This document shows, piece after piece, positions 26,714 to 36,291 of a stretch of 64,000 nt of DNA (position 1 is the stretch's first letter; the number at the start of each line of letters is the position of its first letter). Source of the DNA: Phytohabitans suffuscus (GTDB taxonomy: Bacteria; Actinomycetota; Actinomycetes; Mycobacteriales; Micromonosporaceae); contig NZ_AP022871.1 in the NCBI RefSeq assembly GCF_011764565.1, positions 8,060,320 through 8,124,319 on the forward strand, given 5' to 3'. Below the pieces are notes generated by a model. That model was not told the origin of the DNA, ran no database searches, and worked only from the letters and a program-made list of their open reading frames with translations. The translations under genes and the position numbers were made by a program.

Positions 26714-27555
26714 ATGTCACTGACGATGGGGAGCGGCCCGTTCGGCTACTCGCCGGCGGGCGTCTTCGCGCCGGGGATGGTGCTGATCGACCCGTACCCG
26801 CGCCGGATGCGGGGCGTCCTCGCCGGCGAGACGGTCGTCGACTCCACGCACGGCCAGCTCGTCCACGAGCCGGGACGGCTGCCGCGCTGCTTCTTCCCGA
26901 CCGCCGACGTGCGCACCGACCTGCTCGTCGCCGGCCCGGCCGGGGTGCCGTCCGCGGCGCTGGGCGAGAGCCAGCTGTGGGACCTGCGGGTCGGCGACCG
27001 GCTGGTCGAGCGGGCCGCGATCGCGTACCCCGCGCCCCCGTTCGACGCCAACCGCATCAGGGGCCACATCGCGCTGTACTGGCGGGCGATGGACCAGTGG
27101 TACGAGGAGGACATGCCGGCGGTGGCCCACGTCCGCGACCCGTACCACCGCGTGGACGCGCTCCCGTCCTCGCGCCACGTGCGGGTCAGCCTCGACGGGG
27201 TGACCCTCGCCGAGTCCGAGCGGGCGGTGGTCATCTACGAGACCGGGCTGGTGCCGCGCTGGTACTTCCCCGCGCCGACGTGCGCGTCGAGCTGCGGCCC
27301 AGCGACTACCGCTCCCGGTGCGCCTACAAGGGCGAGGCCTCGTACTGGTCACTCGTCGTGGGTGACACGCCGCACGTCAACCTGGCCTGGACGTACCCGT
27401 CGCCCCGCCACGACGCCGAGCTGGCCAGGGACCGGGTGGCGTTCTTCGACGAGCGGGTCGACCTGGACGTCGACGGGGTGCGCGGGGCACGGCCCGGCGG
27501 GCCCTGGGCGGATCCGGACTGGTGGCGCGACAGGACCTTCGAAAACGACCTGTGA
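26714..27555 (+). CDS. DUF427 protein, frameshifted in this sequence
   Basis: It starts at ATG 26714. The first frame gives two parts of a DUF427 repeat (VLAGETVVDSTHGQLVHEPGRLPRCFFP and HVRVSLDGVTLAESERAVVIYETGLVPRWYFP). It is then interrupted at the CCCC run 27268-27271. The other frame resumes ADVRVELRPSDYRSRCAYKGEASYWSL and ends at 27555. Adding one C gives 280 residues with two DUF427 domains, a normal length. The domain is a small beta-fold of unknown activity. Encoded alone, just downstream of the spermidine-synthase-like gene. Confidence 0.8.
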
Positions 27556-27669
27556 CGCGCTCCCACCGCCAGGTCAGACCCGCCGCCGCCGGGCCAGCCG
27601 CCGCCGGCGAGGGGGCACGGCCGGTCGCGCACCCTGTTTGTGCCCCAGGTGGTCGGGAAACCCGAAGCA

Positions 27670-28236
27670 ATGAGCTACAACTTCGTCGCTCGTACGATGT
27701 TCGTCGCCACCGCCGCCGCGGTGATGACCGGTGTTCCGGCACTTCAGGCGTCCGCCGCCGCGGACGTCCCGTCCTCTGAGACGGCGGTCCGGGAGACCTC
27801 GCCCCCGACGGGCGTGCGCGGTGCGGAGGTGTTCGTGGAGGTCACGCCGAGTACGGTCCAGGCCGGCGACCAGGTGGAGATCCAGGCCAGCTGCGACGGT
27901 GACGACCGGGAGGCCAGCGTGCGCTCCGACGCGTTCGGCCGGGTGTCGGTCCGCCCGGAGAACGGCCTGCTCGTCGGCACCGCGACGGTGCCGGACCGGA
28001 AGCCACCGGGCACGTTCGACGTCGTCCTGACCTGCCGTAACCAGACCACCGCCAGCACCACCATCACCGTCGTCAACATGAGCAAGGCCAGCCGCGGCCC
28101 GGCCACGGGCGGCGGCGGCACCGCCGGCGGCACGGTGAGCCCGCTGGTCCTGACCGGTGGCCTCGGCATCGTCGCGGTCGGCGCCGGTGTGGCGCTGATC
28201 GTGCGCGGCCGCCGCGGCTCCGGCTCCGGCAGCTGA
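27670..28236 (+). CDS. Secreted cell-surface protein with sortase-like C-terminus
   Basis: A 188-residue protein. A signal peptide (residues 1-30, ending ASAAAD) is followed by a beta-rich domain (EVFVEVTPSTVQAGDQVEIQAS...FDVVLTCRNQT) that resembles bacterial Ig-like folds. A Gly-rich linker leads to LVLTGG, then a hydrophobic helix and a basic tail RGRRGSGSGS. The L-x-x-T-G, helix and basic-tail arrangement resembles a sortase sorting signal, though LVLTG is not a canonical LPxTG or LAxTG. The next gene is a sortase, which supports this reading; direct proof is absent. Confidence 0.7.
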   Translation: MSYNFVARTMFVATAAAVMTGVPALQASAAADVPSSETAVRETSPPTGVRGAEVFVEVTPSTVQAGDQVEIQASCDGDDREASVRSDAFGRVSVRPENGLLVGTATVPDRKPPGTFDVVLTCRNQTTASTTITVVNMSKASRGPATGGGGTAGGTVSPLVLTGGLGIVAVGAGVALIVRGRRGSGSGS

Positions 28237-28249
28237 GCCAGGGCCGCGC

Positions 28250-29995
28250 ATGGCCGGACGCGACGGCCGGCGCCGGCCGGGCGCCGAGGGCGTGATGAGC
28301 GCGGCGATGGGCGTGGCCCGCGAGATCGCCAAAGCGAGCATGTCCTCGTCGCCACCGGGCAAGCGCGGGTCGAGCCCACCGGGACCCGAGGAGGCTCCGG
28401 GGGAGGCGCCCGCGGTGCCCACCGGGCGAGCCGCCCGGCGGCGCCAGGCGGCCGCCGTCTCCCGCGCCGACCTCGACCGGGGACGCGCGGCGGGAGGCCC
28501 GCGCGCGGCCCTGCCGCCCGGCCAGTCGCCACCCGCGCTCCCGGCACCCGCGGGACCCGAGCGTTCGCTCCCCGCGGCACCCGAGCCGCCGTCGGCCGGC
28601 GCTGGTGGGTGGGAGGCGTCCTCGGGGTCTGAGCGTTCGCGGTCCGGGTCGCCGCCGGTTGCCGCTGGTGGGTGGGAGGCGTCGTCCGGGTCTGAGCGTT
28701 TGCGGTCCGGGTCGCCGCCGGGCGCTGCTGGTGGGCGGGAGGCGTCGTCCGGGTCTGAGCGTTCGCAGCCCGGGTCGCCGCCGGCCGGCGCTGGTGGGTG
28801 GGAGGCGTCCTCGGGGTCTGAGCGTTTGCGGTCCGGGTCGCCGCCGGGCGCTGCTGGTGGGCGGGAGGCGTCCTCCGGGCGTTCGCTGCCTGAGTCGCCG
28901 CCGGTTGCCGCTGGTGGGCGGGAGGCGTCGTCCGGGTCTGAGCGTTTGCGGTCCGGGTCGCCGCCGGCCGTCGACGGTGGGCGGGGGACGCGCGATCCGG
29001 AGCCGGGTGGTGTGGCCGCCGTCCAGGACGCCAAGGTGCCCGCGCCCGATCGGGAGCGGGCACCGGCGGCGCGGCACGCGGCCCCGGAGACGGAGGTGGC
29101 CGTGCCGCCGGCCGGACACCCGGCCAGGCACGCCGCTTCCGAGCCGGCGAAGGCCCGCCCGGCGGCTGCCCGTGCGGCGGCTGCCCGCCCGGCGGGTGCC
29201 CGTGCGGCGGCTGCCCGTCCGGCGGCTGCCCGTCCGGCGGCTGCCCGTCCGGCGGCGGAGGACCGCGCGGCGGCAGCTCGCGGGGCACGTCGCCGCCCAC
29301 CGGTCCGGACGGCCGTCGCCGGGTTCCGGCCCGGCCGCATCCGCGGGGCGGCCCAGCGGGTCGGCGGCCCCTACTGGGGCGTCCGCTTCACGATGTCGCT
29401 GATCATCGCGGTGATGCTGCTGACCGTCACCGGCTTCGCGTACCAGCGACTCACCGGCGTGCAGGTCCTCCCCGACGGACCCGCCGCCCGCTTCTGGGCG
29501 GCGCCGCGCGACTTCCCGGTGCTCAGGCGCAGCGAGCCGGTGCGAATCCGGGCGAGGTCCGTCCAGATCGACGCCCCGATCCACAGCGTCGGCAACGCCC
29601 AGAACGGCGCCATCGACGTACCCACCGGCGACCGCTTCAACGAGGCCGGCTGGTACAACAAGGGCCCCACCCCGGGCGAGTACGGTCCCGCCGTGATCGT
29701 CGGCCACGTCGACAACGGCACCGGCCCGTCGGTCTTCCACAAGCTGTCCCGCCTGCGCCCCGGCAACCGCGTGGAGATCACCCGCACGGACGGCACGGTC
29801 GCCGTCTTCCAGGTCAACACGAGCAAGCGCTACGACCGCCACGACCTCCCCGTCGACGAGGTCTTCGGCGACTTCAGCCGCCCCGGCCTGCGCCTCATCA
29901 CCTGCGGCGGCCGCTGGGTGGGCGGCACCACCGGGTACGCCGACAACGTCGTCGTCTTCGCCTCACTCGTGAAGTCCCGCCCCGGCGAACGCTAG
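28250..29995 (+). CDS. Class E/F-like sortase with long repetitive N-terminal region
   Basis: A 581-residue protein. Residues 1-360 are low complexity: six units of a 21-residue GGWEASSGSERxRSGSPP repeat (about 118-241), then Ala/Arg/Pro repeats. A single transmembrane helix follows (about 383-400), then a sortase domain. The catalytic His486 is in VGHVDNG and Cys552 in LITCGG. The C-terminal strand reads YADNVVVFA, where many class F sortases have Arg at the Ala position; Arg555 is the only nearby alternative. The domain is outside the membrane, as in other sortases, so the repeats would be on the cytosolic side. It starts 13 bases after the putative surface substrate. Confidence 0.85.
   Translation: MAGRDGRRRPGAEGVMSAAMGVAREIAKASMSSSPPGKRGSSPPGPEEAPGEAPAVPTGRAARRRQAAAVSRADLDRGRAAGGPRAALPPGQSPPALPAPAGPERSLPAAPEPPSAGAGGWEASSGSERSRSGSPPVAAGGWEASSGSERLRSGSPPGAAGGREASSGSERSQPGSPPAGAGGWEASSGSERLRSGSPPGAAGGREASSGRSLPESPPVAAGGREASSGSERLRSGSPPAVDGGRGTRDPEPGGVAAVQDAKVPAPDRERAPAARHAAPETEVAVPPAGHPARHAASEPAKARPAAARAAAARPAGARAAAARPAAARPAAARPAAEDRAAAARGARRRPPVRTAVAGFRPGRIRGAAQRVGGPYWGVRFTMSLIIAVMLLTVTGFAYQRLTGVQVLPDGPAARFWAAPRDFPVLRRSEPVRIRARSVQIDAPIHSVGNAQNGAIDVPTGDRFNEAGWYNKGPTPGEYGPAVIVGHVDNGTGPSVFHKLSRLRPGNRVEITRTDGTVAVFQVNTSKRYDRHDLPVDEVFGDFSRPGLRLITCGGRWVGGTTGYADNVVVFASLVKSRPGER
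28601..28972 (+). repeat. 63-bp tandem repeat inside sortase gene
   Basis: Six units begin at 28601, 28664, 28727, 28790, 28853 and 28910. All are 63 bp except the fifth, which is 57 bp (a six-base, in-frame deletion). Each encodes about 21 residues, so changes in copy number keep the frame. The units differ by a few substitutions. Confidence 0.9.
29155..29275 (+). repeat. Ala/Pro/Arg-coding minisatellite in sortase gene
   Basis: Short in-frame repeats built from GGCGGCTGCCCGT-like units encode an Ala-Arg-Pro-Ala string between the 63-bp repeats and the transmembrane helix of the sortase. Confidence 0.7.
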
Positions 29996-30162
29996 CGGGC
30001 CCCGTGGCACTGGGTGTGGGGCGCCGCGAGCATCGTGGTGGCCCGAGTCTTCGGGGCTTGGGTTGCGTGTTCGCAGTGTTAAGTCGCGATCACGGAATCG
30101 GGCCCAGGCCGATTTGCCCGCTTGCCGTGTGGCGCGAGGGGAGGCTGGGGTCGGTTTCGGTG

Positions 30163-30210
30163 GATCGTGGTATGGATCCGCCCCTCTGGGGGCTGTTTCA
30201 TACCACGATC
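30163..30210 (+). repeat. GATCGTGGTA palindromic element, copy 2
   Basis: Arms GATCGTGGTA (30163-30172) and TACCACGATC (30201-30210) are separated by 28 bases. The inside is nearly the same as in copy 1, including GGATCCGCCCC. The preceding bases GGGGTCGGTTTCGGTG also match the flanks of the copies at 53581 and 54231 read on the other strand. Confidence 0.9.
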
Positions 30211-30328
30211 TGCTGGGACCGTGCGGTCGGTCGCGGATCTGACGGTGACCGGCGACGCCGGGCCGGATCCGTCCCGGGATCGGAGCCATAGGGCCTTGAT
30301 CGACGTCGACGACGGCTGACTCCGGGCA

Positions 30329-30376
30329 GATCGTGGTACACCGCCGCACCTACAACAACAGCCAGCTACCACGATC
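30329..30376 (+). repeat. GATCGTGGTA palindromic element, copy 3 (different interior)
   Basis: The same 10-bp arms are spaced by exactly 28 bases, but the interior (CACCGCCGCACC followed by CAACAACAGC) is unrelated to copies 1 and 2. Conserved arms and length with a changed interior point to recognition of the arms. Confidence 0.88.
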
Positions 30377-30823
30377 CGCACCTCGGGCCGGATCCCAGAG
30401 CCTCGACCACGGAAAGGGGGGTCGGCGCGGTGACCGTTCACCCGGAATCAGCGGGTAAACGGCCACCAGACGGGCATTGAGGCAGGTCATGGGCCTGCCT
30501 CAATTTAGCCAGCAGAGTCCTCTGGGGACAGTCTCGTACCCACGATCTGTTGCCGGGGTCGCGCGTTCGAGGGCGGAGTGGCGGCGGTGCGAGTTCATTC
30601 TCCTCGTCAGGGTGATCGTGGGCCTCGGCGATCCAATGGGACAAACCGGAAACCGCCCGGTCGCCTCGGAGAACGCGCGGCCCACAGCCTTGATCAAACC
30701 GGGCTGAGTCGCGGCGGTCCGGACCGTGTTCCCGCGGCCTCGCCCTCCGCGTGACACGACCCAACCCGGGCGGGGCTTGGCCCGCGGGGCTGGCAGCGGA
30801 GGTCGGGGGGTTCGGCTCGCCCC

Positions 30824-30870
30824 GCGAGCCGCCGGCCGGAGCGGTGCCCGCGGGAGCATGCGGTCCGCAG
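30824..30870 (-). repeat. 47-bp block, inverted copy of 2264-2310
   Basis: The reverse complement of this block is identical to 2264-2310. It lies between the diverged repeat modules and the amidohydrolase terminator. Confidence 0.85.
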
Positions 30871-30941
30871 GTGAGACGGACCGGGGCGGAATCGTGGACC
30901 GGGCAGATTGGGGAAACCCGGCGCGGACGAGGGCCGGGCGG

Positions 30942-30970
30942 GACGGGCCCGGTGTGGGACCGGGCCCGTC
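30942..30970 (-). terminator. Terminator of the Liv-amidohydrolase operon
   Basis: GACGGGCCCGGT and ACCGGGCCCGTC form a perfect 12-bp stem with a five-base loop, beginning 7 bases beyond the stop of the minus-strand amidohydrolase gene. The strong GC stem without a T tract is typical for actinobacteria. Confidence 0.75.
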
Positions 30971-30977
30971 GCGGGGG

Positions 30978-32684
30978 TCAGCGTTCGTGGACGACCTTGC
31001 CGCCGACCATCGTCAGCACCGGGCGGATGCGCTTGATGTCCTCGGCCGGGACGGAGAAGTAGTCGCGGTCGAGGACGACGAGGTCGGCGAGCTTGCCCTT
31101 CTCGATCGAGCCGATCCGGTCCTCCATGCTGAGGTGCCAGGCGTTGTTGACGGTGAACATCCGCAGCGCCTCGGCCCGCGTCACCTGCTCGCCGTCGTTG
31201 ATCAGGTCGCCGAGCGCGTTGCGGCCGGTGACCGCGTAGTACAGGCCGAAGAACGGGTTGAGCGGCGCGATGTGCACGCCGTCCATGTGGATGCCGGCGT
31301 GCGGGATGCCACTGTCCAGGATGGAGCGGAGCGGCGAGCCGCTGGCGCCGGCGGTGCCGCTGGGGTAGCGGAACGTGCCGACCTGCACGCTGCCGCCGAG
31401 CGCGCCCAGCCGGTCGAGCAGCTCGCGGGTGACGAACGGTACATGGTGGACGGTCCAGCGCAGGTCCTTGATGCCGAACTCCGCGTCGACCGCCTCGTAC
31501 GCCGCCACGATGTTCTGGAACTGGGCGAGGCTGAGCGCCCGGTTGGTGTTGCGCCAGCGGGCCTGGGCGATGACCCGCTGCGCCTCCAGCCACGCCGCGC
31601 CGGAGCCGTCGCCGGGTGCGCCCCACTCGCCGATCGCGCCGGTCATCAGCATGTCGTCGCCGAAGAGCGGGAAGACGTTGCGCAGCCGCTCCTTCAGCTC
31701 GGGCAGGTTGACGTCGTTCTGGTTGTGCAGGAAGTTGGTCTGCAGCCGGACGATCGCGTCGCCGTCGGCGTGCACGGCCAGCCACGGGTCGTACATGCGG
31801 TAGTGGTCCAGGTTGGACAGGCTCTGGGTCGGGGCGAGCGGGCCCGGCGTGGGAAAGAGCACCTGGTCCAGTGAGGCGGTGAGGCCGACGCTCGCGGAGT
31901 ACGCCATCGCGTCCCGGGTGCTGCGCTTCTTGTCCTCGAACGTCTGCCGCACCCGCAGGTGGTACAGCGCGGCGTTGGACTGGGCGCCGGCCGCGATCGT
32001 GCCGTCCGCGGCGACCACGACGGGGATCGACGCGGTCTCCAGGAACGCCTTGCCGAGGCTGTTGGTCCGCGCCGGGCCGCTGAAGTTCTGGAAGAGCAGG
32101 ACCGGCCGGTCGGGTACGGCCGCGTCCAGCTCGGCCAGCGTCGGCACCCGGCGCTCGGCGAACATGTTGGGGTGCCAGCCGCCCATCGCGGTGACGAACT
32201 CGCCCCGCGGTACGCCGCGCCGCCGCTTGGCGAGCAGTTCCTGGATCTCGCGGACGTCGCGGGCGTTCTCGATGACGACGTGGTAGCCGGGCCGGTTGGC
32301 GAGGCTGACGATGTGGACGTGGCCCTCGATGATGCCCGGCACGACCGTGCGGCCGCGCAGGTCGATCACCTTGAGGCCGGGACCGCCGCGCGGGACGTCG
32401 CGGCCGACCTCGGCGAAGACGCCGTCCTCGACGAGGACCGCGTTGACCACCGAGCCGCGCTTGTCCATGGTGTGGATGCGGCCGTTGACCAGCGCGATCC
32501 GGTCAGCCGGGCCGTGGCTGGAACCGTGCGCGGAGGCGGACCCGGGCGCCGCCACGGCACCCGCCACACCGGCCGCGGCTCCCACCACGCCGGCCGCGGC
32601 TCCCACCACGCCGGCCGCGGCTCCCGCCTTCAACAGGTCTCTTCGCCCGAACCCGGGCATGGCTCGATCACCATCTCTGTGCAT
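30978..32684 (-). CDS. Tat-exported amidohydrolase (YtcJ-like, Amidohydro_3)
   Basis: A 568-residue protein. Residues 13-50 form a twin-arginine signal (RRDLLKAGAAAG, then an Ala/Gly-rich segment with an AAGVVG repeat). The mature enzyme starts IALVNGRIHTMD and has the metal-binding pair EGHVHIV (about 115-121). HHVPFV and GVHIAPLNP follow, and the C-terminal IGSIEKGKLADLVVLDRDYF beta-sandwich closure is typical of the family. These hydrolase-fold enzymes cut amide or C-N bonds in varied small molecules. ATG 32684 has AGGAGT about 8 bases upstream. It starts 27 bases after the livF stop, so it is the last cistron of the importer operon and may process the imported compound, although its signal places it outside the cell. 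Confidence 0.88.
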   Translation of the reverse strand: MHRDGDRAMPGFGRRDLLKAGAAAGVVGAAAGVVGAAAGVAGAVAAPGSASAHGSSHGPADRIALVNGRIHTMDKRGSVVNAVLVEDGVFAEVGRDVPRGGPGLKVIDLRGRTVVPGIIEGHVHIVSLANRPGYHVVIENARDVREIQELLAKRRRGVPRGEFVTAMGGWHPNMFAERRVPTLAELDAAVPDRPVLLFQNFSGPARTNSLGKAFLETASIPVVVAADGTIAAGAQSNAALYHLRVRQTFEDKKRSTRDAMAYSASVGLTASLDQVLFPTPGPLAPTQSLSNLDHYRMYDPWLAVHADGDAIVRLQTNFLHNQNDVNLPELKERLRNVFPLFGDDMLMTGAIGEWGAPGDGSGAAWLEAQRVIAQARWRNTNRALSLAQFQNIVAAYEAVDAEFGIKDLRWTVHHVPFVTRELLDRLGALGGSVQVGTFRYPSGTAGASGSPLRSILDSGIPHAGIHMDGVHIAPLNPFFGLYYAVTGRNALGDLINDGEQVTRAEALRMFTVNNAWHLSMEDRIGSIEKGKLADLVVLDRDYFSVPAEDIKRIRPVLTMVGGKVVHER

Positions 32685-32711
32685 TGTGGATACTCCTAAG
32701 AAGAGAGTGAG

Positions 32712-33407
<696 letters not shown>

Positions 33408-33415
<8 letters not shown>

Positions 33416-35356
33416 GAGCACGCTTCCCCAGGTATGCCCGGACGACGGCCGGGTCGGTGAGCACCTCGCGCGGGTCGCCGTCCGCGAGGCGGGTGCCGCG
33501 GTCGAGGACGACGATGCGGGTGGCGAGCTGGTTCACCACCCGCAGCAGGTGCTCGACGATCACGATCGAGACGCCGGAACGGTGGACGCGGCGGATCACC
33601 TCGACCGCGTTGTCGATCTCGGCGGGGTTGAGGCCGGCGAGGGCCTCGTCGAGCAGCAGCACCTTCGGGTCGGCGGCGAGCGCGCGGGCGATCTCCAGCA
33701 GCTGCCGCTGGTGGAGGTTGAGCTTGTCCGGGTACGCGCCGGCCAGGTGCCCGAGGCCGACGACGTCGAGCGGCCCGGCGGCGTCCCGGCGGGCGGTCGA
33801 CAGGGACCGCGGCGAGCGGCCGAACATGATGGCCATCGCCACGTTGTCCCGTACGGTCATCGAGGTGAACGGCCGGGGGATCTGGTACGTGCGGGCGACC
33901 CCCGCGTGGGCCACCCGGTGCGGCGGGAGCCCGGCCAGGTCGTTGCCGGCGACGTGGATGCTGCCCCGGGTCGGGCGCAGGCTGCCGGACAGGAGGCTGA
34001 CGAGGGTGGTCTTGCCGGAGCCGTTCGGCCCGACGAGCCCGACGATCTCGCCCTCCCGCACGGTGAGCGAGACGTCTTCGAGGGCCCGTACCCCGCCGAA
34101 GTAGCGGGCCACGTTGCGGCACTCCACCAGGACGGCGCCCACCTCCACCGGAGCGGGCCCGGACGGGACGGCGGCGGCGACCGCTGCCGGTTCGGCGGTG
34201 ACCAGTGCGGGTTCGGCGGTGACCAGTGCGGGTTCGGCGGTGACCAGTGCGGGTTCGGCGGCGGCGGGCGGGGTGGTAGGGGGCGGGGTGGGGCGCAGGG
34301 GAGCAGCGCCACCACCGTCGCGGCGAGCAGGCCGGCCAGGACGGCGTCGAGCGGCTCGCCGGGCAGCCACACCGCCGCGGTCACCACGGCCGCCGTCACC
34401 AGCGCCAGCAGCGGCCGGGCGCGGAGCCGCGCGTACACGCCCTCGGGCGCCACCACCACGAGCAGCACCAGGACCGCGCCGAGCACGATGAGCTGCCACT
34501 CGCCGAGCCCGGACGCGGTGAGCCGGTCCTGCAGCAGCACGACGAGCACGACGCCGACCACCGGGCCGAGCCAGTGCGTCCGTCCACCCAGGACGCTCAT
34601 CACGATGACGAACAGCGGCACCGTGAGGTGGAAGACGCTGTCCACCGCCACGAAGCCGATCTGCAGCGCGAACAGGCTGCCGCCCACCCCGCCGAGCACC
34701 GCGCTGGCCAGCAGCGCCAGCATCTTGTACCGGAAGGTGGGCACGCCCAGCCCTTCGGCCACGTCCTCGGCGTCCCGCACCGCCGACAGCGCCCAGCCGA
34801 AGCGGGACTTCTGCATCAGGTACGCGACGAGCACCGCGAGCGCGGCGACGAGCAGGTTGAGCAGGTAGAGGAAGTCCTGGAAGAGCCCGATCCCGGCCGG
34901 GAAGGACGGCACCGCGACGATGATGCCCTGCCCGCCGTCGATCGACGAGTTGATCCGGGCGAGCGCCGCCAGGATGAACGGCACCGCGAGCGTGAGCAGC
35001 GCGAAGATCTCGCCGCGCAGCGACCGCAGCCGGAACGCGATGGCGCCGACCGCGAGGGCGAGCACCGCGCTGAGGCCGGCGGCCACCAGGATCGTGAGGT
35101 AGAAGTCGACGCCGTGCCGTCCGAAGAGGACAGCGGTGCTGTACGCGCCGATGCCCACGTACGCCGCCTGGCCGAAGCTGAAGTATCCACTGTAGCCGGA
35201 CAGGATGTTCCAGCTCGTCGCCTGCGTGACCCAGAAGAGCATGAGCGTGAGCAGCGCGAGGTAGAACAGCGGGACGCCGAGCGTGACCCGGTACAGCGAC
35301 AGGCAGGCGAGCACCGCCACGACGAGCGGGAAGCCGACGGCGAAGCGGCGCGTCAT
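33408..35356 (-). CDS. Liv-type permease-ATPase fusion (LivM-LivG), frameshifted in this sequence
   Basis: It starts at ATG 35356, overlapping the livH stop (ATGA). The first half is a LivM permease with about nine helices. It runs through a Pro/Ala linker at about 34200-34300, which contains three 21-bp repeats (EPALVTA units), into a LivG-type ATPase: VGPNGSGKTT (Walker A) and LLLDEALAGLNP (Walker B). The two halves are in different frames because of one missing base at the GGGG run 34298-34301. With it restored, a single protein of about 649 residues results. LivM-LivG fusions occur in other actinobacteria, so the fusion is probably real. Confidence 0.82.
34195..34257 (+). repeat. 21-bp tandem repeat in LivM-LivG linker
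   Basis: Three identical 21-bp units (each GCGGTGACCAGTGCGGGTTC plus G) encode three EPALVTA heptads on the minus strand, within the linker that joins permease and ATPase. Copy-number changes would keep the frame. Confidence 0.9.
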
Positions 35357-36225
35357 CGGTGGGCTCCCGCCGTGGTGAACAGGCCCTGGGGTCGCAGGAT
35401 CAGGGCGAGGACGATCGCGGAGAAGAGCACGAACGGCGCCGTGGCGGGGGAGAGCACCACCGACACGACGCTGGACAGCAGCCCGACCAGTACCCCGGCG
35501 GCGAGCGTGCCGACGAGGTGGCCGATGCCGCCGAGGATGACCACCGCGAAGACCGTGCCGAACCACTCGAACGCGGTCGCCGGGGTCAGCGCGTTGGCGA
35601 GCGAGAAGAGCATCCCGGCGAGCGCCGCGGTGGCGCCGGTGACCGCGGCCAGGAGCACCCCGATCCGGCGGTGGTCGATGCCGAACGCGGCCGCGATCGG
35701 GCGGTCCTCGGCGTACGCGCGCAGCGCCCGCCCGATGAACGTGCGCCGCAGCACCAGGTGCGCGCCGCCGATGACCAGCAGCGCGACCGCGAACGCCAGC
35801 AGGGTCGGCACCGGGAAGACGAAGCGCCCGAGCCGCACCGACTCGGTGGCGTACGGGTTGACCTCCGCCGCCATCCGCTGGAAGTCGGCGCTCCAGATGT
35901 TGCTGACCGACTGGACCACGACGATGAGCACGCCGAACGTGATCAGCAGCGAGTTGAGCTCGGAGACGCGCAGGCGGTCGAAGGCCCACTGCAGCGCGCC
36001 GCCGAGCACGAACATGACCGGCACGCTCACCACCAGCGTGACGAGCGGGTTGACCCGCCAGGCGGTGGCCAGCTCGAACGTGAGGTACGCGCCGAGCAGG
36101 ATCATGCCGAAGTGCGCGAGGTTGATGATCCGCAGTACGCCCCAGGTCACCGAGACCCCGGCGGCCATCAGCGCGTACAGCCCGCCCAGCAGGATCCCGC
36201 TGAGCGCCGCCTGGATGGTGGTCAT
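35353..36225 (-). CDS. livH: Liv-type ABC transporter permease (LivH)
   Basis: A 290-residue protein with about eight hydrophobic helices. It has the N-terminal GILLGGLYALMAAGVSVTWG and INLAHFGMILLGAYL patterns of the LivH family, and the coupling-loop segment RALRAYAEDRPIAAAFGID. It forms the translocation channel with the LivM half of the next gene, with which it overlaps. A hairpin separates it from the binding-protein gene upstream. Confidence 0.93.
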   Translation of the reverse strand: MTTIQAALSGILLGGLYALMAAGVSVTWGVLRIINLAHFGMILLGAYLTFELATAWRVNPLVTLVVSVPVMFVLGGALQWAFDRLRVSELNSLLITFGVLIVVVQSVSNIWSADFQRMAAEVNPYATESVRLGRFVFPVPTLLAFAVALLVIGGAHLVLRRTFIGRALRAYAEDRPIAAAFGIDHRRIGVLLAAVTGATAALAGMLFSLANALTPATAFEWFGTVFAVVILGGIGHLVGTLAAGVLVGLLSSVVSVVLSPATAPFVLFSAIVLALILRPQGLFTTAGAHR

Positions 36226-36246
36226 GCGAGGTGCCTTCCGGTCGTT

Positions 36247-36279
36247 GGTCCGGGGCGGATCGTGGCTCCACCCCGGACC
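36247..36279 (-). terminator. Hairpin between binding-protein and livH genes
   Basis: GGTCCGGGG (36247-36255) and CCCCGGACC (36271-36279) form a 9-bp stem with a 15-base loop in the short gap. Such intercistronic hairpins commonly give partial termination or stabilise the binding-protein part of the transcript. Confidence 0.55.
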
Positions 36280-36291
36280 GCGAGGAGGTGG

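Larger units (their letters stand above)
29996..30977. other. Gene-free region of mosaic intergenic repeats
   Basis: Nearly 1 kb without a credible gene. It carries two intact GATCGTGGTA palindromes (30163 and 30329). At about 30538-30650 it has a diverged copy of the module that, in reverse orientation, precedes the palindromes at 53581 and 54231. It also has the inverted 47-bp block shared with 2264-2310, and a terminator hairpin for the amidohydrolase gene at its right edge. Confidence 0.75.

Noticed and set aside
28601..28972. CRISPR-like array
   Set aside because: Units are contiguous 63-mers that keep the sortase reading frame, with no spacers and no cas genes.
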